Assembly (NCBI GenBank): GCA_015832175.1
Contig: WJXW01000016.1
Coordinates: 620,001 to 684,000, forward strand
DNA: 64,000 nt
Direction of reading: 5' to 3'
Source of the DNA: Paraphaeosphaeria minitans
Taxonomy: Eukaryota > Ascomycota > Dothideomycetes > Pleosporales > Didymosphaeriaceae
Position numbers and translations under genes: made by a program. Positions 35,429 to 44,785 of the stretch are shown here, piece by piece. The notes beneath the pieces are model-generated. The model made no database searches. It had not been told where the DNA came from and was given only the letters and a program-made list of their open reading frames with translations. The first letter of the stretch is position 1; each line of letters starts with the position of its first letter.

Positions 35429-36217
35429 CTACTTGCCGCCGGTTTCGAGCTCCTTCAGTCGCCGGACGAGCTTCTCTCTCAGGTAGGGGGTGAGGCCGAG
35501 GCTGTTCAATCGTGTCAGTAAGGTCTCAACAAAGTAGCTATGCCGTCTGTTACGCCACGCTGTAGAAGATGGTACTCACATTCCCTCGCGAGTGACAATC
35601 CTGTATGTTCCGCTATCCTGCCAATTCCCGATCAACGACCCGTTCCCGTCAACCTCGACGCTCCCGAAGATGTCTTCGGGCCACGCGATCCTGCCCCAAT
35701 CGGGAGGATTCCGCTCGTCACTGACGTGAATCCAGCCACCCTTGTTGGCACCGCCCATGCCTGCTTGCTGGTTGGCGGCGCCGGCTCCATCACCGCTGCG
35801 CTTGTTGGGTTGTCCAAGGTTGAAGCCACCGGGTGAAGCAAAGGCAGCGGCTTGTTGCTTGACCGAAGGGTCGTTGATGGCATGCGTAGCCAGGACGGAT
35901 TGCAGGATTGGATGGAATTGGCGATTTTCTGTGAACGAATCCGGGGTCGGTGGAACAGACGTGGAAGCTCCCAGCGCCAGTTGGACATTCGGAGGCTCCG
36001 TGGGCAGTAGTGTGAGGAGGGAGCGCGTCGCGTCGAGCGGATGTTCGAAGACGTAGATGTGCGGATTCGATGGAAGCGTCGAGAGGGCTCGCACGCTGAG
36101 TGTAGGCTTACATACGGCCGGGAGGCGCACCGTTCGCACTGCAGCGCGGTAAAGCATTGCGCAGATGGAGTGTCTGTTGGTGAAGTATGCGGCCAGCATT
36201 TTGGAGCGTCGCGCCAT
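35429..36217 (-). CDS. Conserved-looking mitochondrial-type protein of unknown function
   Basis: Two exons give 236 residues: 36217-35580, a 78-nt intron (35502-35579; GTGAGT donor, CTGAC branch, AACAG acceptor), then 35501-35429. Splicing changes the end from EGM-stop to GILGLTPYLREKLVRRLKELETGGK. The N-terminus is Arg-rich and lacks acidic residues (CAMLYRAAVRTVRLPAV, SVRALSTLPSNPHIY), typical of a matrix presequence. A second ATG at 36157 (MLYRAA) could be the start. The middle has a Gly/Asn/Gln-rich linker, then WIHVSDERNPPDWGRIAWPEDIFGSVEVDG. I cannot name the family. Confidence 0.7.
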
Positions 36218-36366
36218 TCGTCAATGACGTTCGAGACGCCGACAACGCTTGCCCAAATCACCACTAGCGTAAACCCCACCAAAGAAGTCTGTACATTGTG
36301 AATCCTACCTGCTTCGTGCTACCACATCTTTTCAGATTGCGTCTTATATTACAGCATCAGTATAAA

Positions 36367-38229
36367 ATGTCTGCCGATGCGACTGGGCGGGGTCCCGTGG
36401 AGAAAAACACAGCCGAGTCGTCACAAAGTAGACGTAAGGCCGATGATGTTGAGGAGCAAAACGTTGACCGAGAATCGGAGGTAGACATTGATCGCATCGA
36501 AAAGGTGTATAGGTATGTAGAACGCTGCTTCTGGTTATACGATGCCTGACAAGAAGCAGCAAACTCGATCGACGGATATTGCCAGGTACCACCAGTCTTC
36601 CAACCCAAGCCCTGCCATCTGAAACCTAACATCGCTCAGCCTTTTGGATCCTCTACTTCATGTGCTCTGCCATCCGCTCCAATGTTGGCCTGGCGCAGAC
36701 TATGAATATCGCCCAAGGACACGATCTTGCTTCAGAGCTCAACCTGAGCCCCAAGCAAGTGTCTACTGGTCTGGCCTTGTTCTATGTCTGCTACGTTATT
36801 TTCGATATGCCCAGCAACTTGCTCATGTCCAAGTTGAGTCCGCATGTATGGATGAGTAGAATTGTCACTGGAGTGGGCATCATCGGTATCGGTTTGACTG
36901 GTATGAAAGCTGCGTGGAGTTTCTAGTGCGCTTTCTCTCTCCTCTCTACAACATGGACTGCCGCTGACCCCAATCTAGCTTGCTCCGACTATTGCTTGGC
37001 ATAGTCATTGCAGGCATGTGGCCTGGCATGTCGTACTACCTCACGCTCTTCTACCCGCCTTCAAGGACTGGTAAGCGAATTGGCCGCTACTTCACTGCAT
37101 CCCAAGTTTCTGCTGCCGTCGTTGGTCTTGTTTCTGCTGGCTTCCAGGAGATGGACGGCTTGGGCGGCCTCGTAGGGTTCCAATGGATGTTCCTTCTCTA
37201 TGGTATCGTGGGGACTCTTGTGGGCATCTCTCTTCTATGGTGGCTTCCGGATCGGCCTTTAGCGCCTGGCGAGGTTCGCGATAAATCGTCCTGGCGCAAA
37301 TACATCCCGGACAGCGCACCTGCGCTGACAGGCCAGGATGCTCGGATCCACTATGAAGACCTGACTCGCGTGTACCGTCGTAAGGCGTGGACGATGAAGG
37401 ACCTTTGGTATGTTGTCATCGACTGGCGTTTGTGGCCATTGGTCGTTATGTACTTCGGTGTCGTTGGTGTCGGTATCGGAACCCAGGCGTATGCTTCGGT
37501 TATCATCCGTGGCATCAACCCTGATCTCTCTGGTATCGACCTGTCGCTATTGACCGCTCCTATCTGGATCGTAAGTTCCTTTCACCTGTTGACTAGGTTT
37601 GTACGACGACTAACACCACCCAGATGGATCTCATTGCTATTCTCATCTTCACCCCACTATCAGACAGATTCCACCACCACCGCGCTGCTTTTTTCTCCTT
37701 TGCAGTCCTCATCCAGATTGGCGGCCTCCTCATGACCACCTTCGGAGGAGGCGCAAAATCTTGGACTCGCTACGGCGGCCTCCTTCTCGTACGTATCTCA
37801 CCCAGCACTTGCTTACAGCAGTCCACTAACCACTACGATCAGGTCGGCTTCGGCCTGGGTCCCACAGTGCCCATCTGTATGACCTGGACGAACGAAATCT
37901 TTCAGCCCCGCCACGGCGAAGTGGGTGTCGCTGCCGCATCCGCACTCGTCTCCGGACTGGGTAACCTCGGCTCCATCCTCACTACCTACGCGTTGTACAC
38001 GGGATGGCCCGAGGATGCGATCGGCCCGCACAAGTACCGCAAGAGTAACCTCGTCATGATTGGGATTCTTTGCGGGAGCCTGCTCGCTGCTGGGATGATG
38101 GTGGTGTTGTTAAGAGTGTTTGGCGACGGCATGTCCAGAGATGGTAACGGTGGCGAGTTTGTAGATGGGGCCGCGCGCAGGGAGATCCAGCAGAGGGGAT
38201 TTAGGAAGATCTTGCCTTTCAAACGGTAA
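36367..38229 (+). CDS. MFS transporter, anion:cation symporter (allantoate/nicotinate permease-like)
   Basis: Plasma-membrane secondary transporter with about 12 helices, 533 residues from six exons. Introns: 36513-36559, 36586-36639, 36926-36978, 37571-37623 and 37789-37842 (47-54 nt). Exon 2 is only 26 nt and encodes the conserved KLDRRILP, giving VYRKLDRRILPAFWILYF. Splicing at 36926 dissolves an apparent TAG (TA/G). Family motifs: NIAQGHDLASELNLSPKQVSTGLALFYVCYVIFDMPSNLLMSKLSP, LLRLLLGIVIAGMWPGMSYYLTLFYP, WWLPDRP. The substrate class is small carboxylates, amides or vitamins, judged from family only. It lies about 1 kb from the first UstY gene, so it may belong to the RiPP cluster as an exporter or be a housekeeping boundary gene. 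Confidence 0.9.
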
Positions 38230-39267
38230 GAGAAACGCACGACACATTGTAGAGGCTGTCGAGAGTCCTGCACTGCACAGGACATCCGATTTACGAGGGG
38301 ACAGATAGGTGGTGTGGGGGCAGTTGCCCGCATTGAAAACATCACTCATTGGTTTCAAGTCACGGCATACATCACACTGTGGTGATCTAGAACGCTTTCA
38401 GGACTTATGTTACTACAACAGCGCCATTTCTTGTTGGGAATAGTGCGTAAAATATGATTGGCCATGCACGCGGTCGTATCAACTACGATCGTGAAAGCCA
38501 ACTATAATACCCTTCGAAGACGCCGCGTGTTGTGATTCTTTAGGTAAGACAGGCGTTGTTTTAGCTTTATGTTGCGTACGGGCGCAGGTGCAAAAGAGAA
38601 CCCTATCACACGTACGCGATAGATAATCTACAGTATATACCATGGACCTTGTTTCCACACTTTAAGAATCACATCTTATTTACCCTTAGGAAGCTAATTT
38701 GTCGACACTGGACAGTCACATGGATAGAAGAGGCTATGTCTGAGTTTCCAGATTTGATGGTAAAGTCTATGCATCCGAATTTGTATCTCTTATGGTATCG
38801 AAGCAACTAAGAAAACGTCTTAATCCACAAGGAGTCTTCAGACGACCCAAAGTATAGGACAGTTCTTTTCCACTACCACTATAAGAATTTTCGCAGCGCT
38901 ATTCGTCGGTTTCCTGTCCGTAGCATACAAAATCCTCATCACATAGGGTATGTTATCAGTACAACGAAGAATGAGTTCTGCAGATCCCTTACAGCTACAG
39001 TGATGGATTCTAGAAGTGTACAGCGCGGCTCACCGACCATCCGCGATGCGACTTTTGTTTAAGAGAACGTCAGCCTCTACACTCAGTAGGCTTATTATTG
39101 GACCGAATATTATAAGATTATGAACAGTTTCTTGAGCATGGATTCAGCCACCTCAAGATCGCAGTGCACTTGTTTCAAAGGCAACTCCAGATCCAGGATC
39201 AAGTGGAGCTCAATCAATGGAGCATAACGTACGTGACAGCGTCTAATGTATGTGATCATTATCTTCC
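38230..39267. other. AT-richer convergent intergenic region at the cluster's left side
   Basis: About 1.04 kb without a frame of interest. Composition is visibly more AT-rich than in the MFS gene, which may mark the change from core to accessory DNA. Confidence 0.5.
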
Positions 39268-40258
39268 TCATGCGCCATGATTATTGGGGTGAAACTCGGG
39301 CACGATGATAGCACCTGGCGGCGGCTTGTCGGCAGCTCTGAAGAATCCATCGCTATCCACCCCGTTCTCCACAGACCACTCCCTCAACGCATCAAAATCT
39401 CGACAAACCTTTTTGTTGTTAAAGTCCGGCTGCGGCATCCGATGCCCCTCGACCCAATTAAAAGTAACCATATCCACGCTGCCCGTACACCTCAATGCCT
39501 GCGCAAGTACGTCAATACAGTGATTGATATGTGCCTCGTGCAACTCCGACCCAGGACTCGGTCCTTCATCAGCCTCGTGATAGTGCTTGTATGAGATCTC
39601 CCGGCGGAGCTTATCCAGGCAGTGTAAGTGGTGGAAAACGTCCATGCCTGCGATGTACGCGTCTGAGCCGAGATTCAGTTCGGGAGGTGCCTTCACGGCC
39701 ACCGACGGGTCTTTACCGAGCGCGATGACTTCGGCACCGTTGATTATGATGGGAGCGATGTGGCTCCCGATTGAATCCCATGCTGCATCTGCTTCGGTCC
39801 CTGTACGGGCGCGCCAAATTGACGGAGGTTCTGTATTCCAGAATGTGCCGTTCGTAACTCGCGTGAGCTTCGGGATGCTGAAGCGATCGAATACTGGGGC
39901 TAGAGTCGAGGTCAGTCGCTAAATCAGGTAAATAAGTGAGGACGGGCTCACAATAAAACGATGTAGCTCTCCAATAGTCCTGGTCAGAAAGAGAACCTTT
40001 TCTTGACAACGATAGTATCACTATCGAGGTCAAGAACAAGAACGCATTCAGAATTGTCACGGAAACCAAGATCCTAGTGGACCAGGACCAGGAACTTCTC
40101 CAAGATGCTTTTCGAACACTTTCGCTGCCCTCGCCCAGCAGAAGAAAATTCTCCGTATCGTCGTCCCCATCGCGCAACGACCCTTCCGACGAACGAGAAT
40201 GTTTGTCTAGAGTAATGTTCGAATGTTTAAAGCTCGGTCGATCACTTCGTGATTCCAT
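39268..40258 (-). CDS. UstYa-family (DUF3328) oxidase-like protein 1
   Basis: Membrane-anchored protein of the family that makes oxidative ring closures on ribosomal peptides (UstYa/UstYb for ustiloxin). Two exons (40258-39952, 39899-39268; 52-nt intron) give 312 residues. A polar N-terminus precedes one membrane helix (STRILVSVTILNAFLFLTSIVI). The domain has both hallmark motifs: FHHLHCLDKLR and, about 30 residues on, HINHCIDVL (HxxHC twice), presumed metal ligands. The middle has the usual PPSIWRARTGTEADAAWDSI (the 'W..L/I' signature). Splicing gives SFYS-PVFDRFS; without it the frame ends early. The neighbouring gene on the same strand is the repeat precursor, about 0.6 kb upstream of its start. 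Confidence 0.92.
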
Positions 40259-40867
40259 CTCCGAAAAAACAGCACAACGCTATCACAATGCTCGATTTGA
40301 CCTCAAACTAGACTATGAGGTTTGGATTTTATCTCTCAGGCGAAGAAAATTGACAAGAAGTTACGTCTGCGAAAGAAACCTTAACTGGCGGGGCACAAGG
40401 TGATGATTTTGTCGGGTACGCAATCCTTCGCACCTGGGCAGAGTATCACCGATACATGTGCAGATCGCCCCTACAATCCCTCATCGCCAGGAGCACAGCC
40501 AAGGCTACGATCCCAAAGCTAAAAGGTGTGATATAAGACCGGAAAACTTGTCATAGACAAGATCGAAATAGCCCGGCTACTAGAGTATGCGTGTTGATCC
40601 TTGGACTTTGCCAAAAGAGGAAGGTGTGAGGCTTCCAGCGAGCGTCAGAGTTGCCCCGCATGGAAGGATCGATAACAGATGTCACACAAGAATTAGTATG
40701 TAGTTCCAATTAGCACGACAACAGTAGTCACATAGGCCCATTGAATATCAGTGACAAAGCCATACAGCTACACGTGTCTATCAAATTGGTGCTCCTTCGA
40801 TCCACCACCTTGTTCAGACAAGACTCCAGGTGAATCCCCAGATTTCACGTTCTATTGAATATCTTTT
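40259..40867. other. Intergenic region between precursor and UstY 1
   Basis: 609 bp between two minus-strand genes: 3' UTR of the precursor and promoter of UstY 1. No gene seen. Confidence 0.55.
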
Positions 40868-41448
40868 CTACTCAGCCCGCTTGTCAACGTAGGTAGTGTC
40901 ATACCACTGAGGGTCTGCTTTACGCTTCTTCTCTTCCTCTGCACGCTTGTCAACATAGGTGATGTCGTACCATTGAGGATCTGCCTTGCGTTTCTTCTCT
41001 TCTTCCGCACGCTTGTCCACGTAAGTGATATCATACCACTGGCGCTTCTTCTCCTCCTCAGATCGCTTGTCGACGTAGGTAGTGTCGTACCATTGAGGGA
41101 TGGCCTTACGCTTCTCCTCGTCGGTGCGCTTGTCAACGTAGGTGATGTCGTACCACTGAGGGTCGGCCTTGCGTTTCTTTTCCTCCTCAGCCCGCTTGTC
41201 GACATAAGTGATGTCTGTTAACGTAGTTAGTATTCAATTTGTACAAACGTAATGCTTGAAAGGGGGTACTTACCGTACCATTGAGGGTCGGCCTTACGCT
41301 TCTCCTCTTCGGTACGCTTGTCAACGTAGGTGATATCGTACCACTGGGGGTCCGCATCACGGTTCTGGACTTCTTTGGACTGAACTGGAGCCGCGCTGGC
41401 AAAGCCGGCAGTCAGCCCGATGATGGCGGATACGGTAGAGACACGCAT
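40868..41448 (-). CDS. Repeat RiPP precursor peptide, UstA-like (Kex2-processed)
   Basis: Secreted precursor of a putative dikaritin-type cyclic peptide, 173 residues from two exons (41448-41274, 41214-40868; 59-nt intron, GTAAGT...CTAAC...ACAG). A signal peptide (MRVSTVSAIIGLTAGFASA) is followed by a short propeptide and seven repeats. The usual unit is 21-22 residues: an acidic/basic spacer (A/T-EEEKKRKADPQ) and the core WYDITYVDKR. Five cores read YDITYV and two (units 4 and 7) YDTTYV. Unit 5 has a shortened spacer. Each core ends in Lys-Arg and each spacer carries another Lys-Arg, both Kex2 sites. Tyr-x-Ile has the same spacing as in ustiloxin (YxIG). Adjacent UstY genes on both sides make the assignment strong. 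Alternative: a linear Kex2-processed repeat protein without ring closure. The cyclised form is inferred, not seen. Confidence 0.9.
40877..41358 (-). repeat. Seven core-peptide repeats within the RiPP precursor
   Basis: Imperfect 63-66-bp direct repeats (one of 54 bp), each encoding a PQWYD-I/T-TYVDKR core. Repeats differ mainly at synonymous sites while the amino acids are kept, which points to selection on the peptide rather than recent copying. An intron (41215-41273) interrupts the second copy after the first base of the core Asp codon. Confidence 0.92.
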
Positions 41449-42014
41449 ATTGAATATCGGACGATATGTAGAGTGAACGACAAGAAGATGACGATTGAGA
41501 GAAGCTCGATATATACATGTCCAAAATGGCTCGCGGTCTGAATCCTGTCACGAAAGCATTGCGTATGGTAACATTTTTTATTGGCTGTGGTGTAGTCGTC
41601 CTACATAGGAGTAACTTGATCCTGAAGGAAGCGGGGTGGTAAGCCAAGTTGACGGCGACCCACCAAGTAGCTCTTATGGAGGCCTTGCAAGGGTGTACAA
41701 TCTCACCTTCCTCATCTATCAGGCTCTGACATCTTTGTCTGGTTGGCAGCTGTCTCTCGCGCACACTTGTTGCCTCATTTCCCAGCCGCACTGAGATACG
41801 TGTCCAGAGCTCCCGTTGTCTCTTCCATGCTCTCACCTTACCTTCGGTAGATGCATTGGGATCATCCCAAATTTTCCCGATACGGTAATCGCCCCTTGAC
41901 ACGGTCCGAGTTGGCTAGCCAATTGTTCGGTCCAACATTCAAAATTACAATGTGCGAGAACTCTTTTATTTATTGCAGTTGACTTTCGAGCTATCCGTTT
42001 CACAGTTTCGAACC
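41449..42014. promoter_or_regulatory. Shared divergent promoter of precursor and UstY 2
   Basis: 566 bp between the start codons of the precursor (minus) and UstY 2 (plus). TATA-like ATATATACATG sits at about 41509-41519, roughly 65 bp upstream of the precursor start. A shared regulatory region would coordinate substrate and enzyme. A 180-residue frame (41357-41902, minus) overlaps the precursor start and lacks motifs. Confidence 0.5.
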
Positions 42015-43059
42015 ATGCCAGGCCAAAAGTATAGCCAGCTTCGAAGCGAAGAAGATGGCGAAGAGCTCATGTCACACGGACACCTCGACAACAAAGGCTG
42101 GAGCGGCCCATTGAACATTCGATGTCTGGCAATCAATGCGATGTTGTTCACATCTGGAGTGTTTGTCGGAATACTGCTTAGCCATGCGCGCCCGCGGGGC
42201 GCTAGCGACCAACTCACTCAGTATTCTATGGTGCCTTGTATGTTTGAGTCTTTCCCCATCAGTCACTTTGAAATATTCCATGTTAAGGCTGACCTAGACC
42301 ACTAATAGCACCGGCATTTGAGGCCGTATCTTCGCAGCCATTGATGCTGACACATCACGAACTTGAGGGCCATGGCCACTTGAGCCCATACCAAGGATTT
42401 CCAACTGAAGAGACGACAGAACGATGGATGGAGCTCATGAATGGTAAGTAAATTCATATCTTCTTCACAATCTATCGCTAATCGAGTGATCTATCCAGGA
42501 TACTCCATACGCGTTCCGTCAACGTCTCTAGCTGCTTTAGATCTTGAAAGCATCCCCCTCAATGATGCCTCTGGCGACGTGTGGGTCTCCATGAACGTTT
42601 ACCACCACCTCCACTGTTTGGATTCTATCAGACATCAGATAGCAGGAGTACGCTGCTCGAACCCCCACGATTCGGCAGCAAACCATACGGGCCACTATGA
42701 TGTGGAAGAAGAGCACTATTTCCCGCCGCATATAGATCACTGCATTGAAACTCTTCGAAAGAGACTCATTTGCCAGCCTGACCTCGGTGTCAGGGCTATT
42801 GCTTGGAATCCCGACAAGCCTGGCGTTGCATTCGCAAACAACACCGTAGATTCGGCGTGCGTCAATTGGGATGCTGTTCAAGATTGGACGAAAAAGCATT
42901 CCTTTTCAGAGGAAGAAAAGCTGATTACTACTCCCGAAGGTGAGAACATGTCCTCATGCTAACAGCATTTCGTTACTGCCTCAGGGGGTGCTCACTAACG
43001 TTTATGTAGGGCATACCTACATTGGCCCAAGAACACCACCTGCTCGGTGCGGAGAATAA
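42015..43059 (+). CDS. UstYa-family (DUF3328) oxidase-like protein 2
   Basis: Second candidate ring-closing enzyme, 282 residues from four exons. Introns: 42238-42308 (71 nt), 42444-42498 (55 nt) and 42940-43009 (70 nt). A short cytosolic tail (MPGQKYSQLRSEEDGEEL) leads to one membrane helix (LAINAMLFTSGVFVGILLS). The luminal domain has YQGFPTEETTERWMELMNGY, then YHHLHCLDSIRHQ and HIDHCIETLRKRL, the two HxxHC motifs about 50 residues apart. Exon 4 ends the protein as GHTYIGPRTPPARCGE. I chose ATG 42015; an upstream in-frame GTG does not matter. The longer gap between the motifs than in UstY 1 argues they are not recent duplicates and may act at different positions of the peptide. Confidence 0.92.
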
Positions 43060-43563
43060 TCTGGGTATTGGCGCGACTGTATGATTGTACGATTTTACGA
43101 TTTTCGGATAATAAATCTTGGGACTGGGGTTAGACGAGATCTATGATCAATTTAGGCCTAGACCGAAGGAAATTGTGTGAAAAGAATGCTGATCAGCAAC
43201 CGCAAGCTTGTCCGATGCTTGGGTAGGTACCTTGCCACCTGAATTCTCAAGCTCCATCAACCTTCGCGCGACAAGTAACAGTATCTCTCGTACGACGCTT
43301 AGTATCATTTCCAAGATCTTGTCAAGTGCTTGGCGTCTTTCCCCCGCATCTGACCGAAGGATTGTCATCCATGAAGGCTAAAGAATTAGGCTAGTCTTGT
43401 CAGACCTGTGGGACTGCAGCCAGCCCGTGCTACACTGTTGACTCCTCCATGCCCCCTTCGGCGGGTTCATTGATCATACACCGCTCTCTTTGTCCGTCTT
43501 CGATTGCCCGACATTGGATCACGCGACTGTCACCATGCGATAGTTCCACTCAATCGAGTCACC
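43060..43563. other. Intergenic region between UstY 2 and RTA1-like gene
   Basis: 504 bp between two plus-strand genes, with UstY 2 3' UTR and the RTA1-like promoter. Nothing else seen. Confidence 0.5.
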
Positions 43564-44785
43564 ATGACTTCATACGGTCATTCACTGGTCTCGACCCGTT
43601 CAGGATCAGAAGAGCCATCAACATCACGCAGTTGCCCTATTACGACTGTGAAGCCGGATGCCAATGGTTGGGTGCCTCCTGGGTCTTGCGGATACATTTC
43701 TCGGCCCTACTACCCTTCATTCGTTTCAGCCTTGGTTTTTTGCGCCGCTGCGGTCTTGGTGCTGCTAGGGTTTGCATTGCCGATATTCCGTTCGGTCTCT
43801 CGCCGTGGTCACCAGCCGCGAAATGGAAGATGGCCGTCATGGAAATTCTGCCTCTTACTGCCTTGGATTGGGGCTCTTATCGCGACGTGTCTCTTGGCAG
43901 CCTACGTCTTGCGTGCATTTGGAACAAGATATCAGCAAGTGCTGGAGTTCGTGGCTATCTCTGACACCTTTGTCTTGATCTGTCCGATATGTGAGTTCTT
44001 CTCTTCGGCTACTCTCGCTCGCCTCGGCTTCTGTCAAATCCTTCTCTTTCTACCTGTGTGCTTACTCACTTTTTTACGCAGTGATATTCTTACTTGACTG
44101 CACTGTCCTTACAAGAATAGTGACAGCTTCCTGCCAAGATGAGAAGATTGTCGGTGTCACCGGACAGGTTCTCTCACGGGCACTCCTCCTTACTATCCCT
44201 TTACTTGCAATCGAACAACTCACTGCCAGTGTGTTTATCGCTCCGAAGCACCGGGTATCCTCTTCAGGCAGTGGCTCTAGCACAGCAATGCTCGGGCTCA
44301 AACTTTACCTTGTCGGCATTGGCGTTCAAGAAGTTCTCGTGGTGTACGTGTCGATCATAGCAGTATCACTGTTCAAGAAGCTGGGAGCCAACGAGGCCGC
44401 TGATCTGAGAGCAAAAATGACTGATGGTCTAAGCCAGCCGTCGAACAGATGGCGCTCGACTATGTACTCTTTGATCTTCAGCCTTGCAGCCATAGGAATC
44501 AGGATAGCATATCGCCTGATTGAACTCTCTGGAATATTCACGGGATATCTTCTGGTACTGATGCAAAACGAGATTTTTTTCTACACACTTGAATGTCTGC
44601 CAGTTTTAGCTGCGTTGGGGGTTTGGACAGTTGTAGGATTCGAGGATATGATAGACAACCTTGACACCATGCCTGTTGGTACACATATCTACCATGAGCT
44701 TAGCGGAGTGCCCGAAGAGGGTCACAGTGTGCCACTGGAGAGAGAATCGTCTGAAGATGACGATCGCCTACCTAAATGTATTTAA
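43564..44785 (+). CDS. RTA1-like integral membrane protein
   Basis: Seven-helix fungal membrane protein of the RTA1/Rsb1 family, members of which are linked to lipid translocation and tolerance of toxic compounds. Two exons (43564-43990, 44082-44785; 91-nt intron) give 376 residues. The N-terminus has the family pattern CPITTVKPDANGWVPPGSCGYISRPYYPS. Late motifs IRIAYRLIELSGIFTGYLLVLMQNEIFFYTLECLPVL carry the Arg/Tyr/Glu pattern of the RTA1 domain. The ATG at 43564 was preferred over an upstream TTG. The tail is acidic. In cluster context it may help tolerance or export of the peptide product, an inference from position only. Confidence 0.82.

Noticed and set aside
41357..41902. 181-residue minus-strand frame overlapping the precursor start
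   Set aside because: Its C-terminal part is the precursor signal peptide read in another frame. The rest lacks motifs and would fill the shared promoter.
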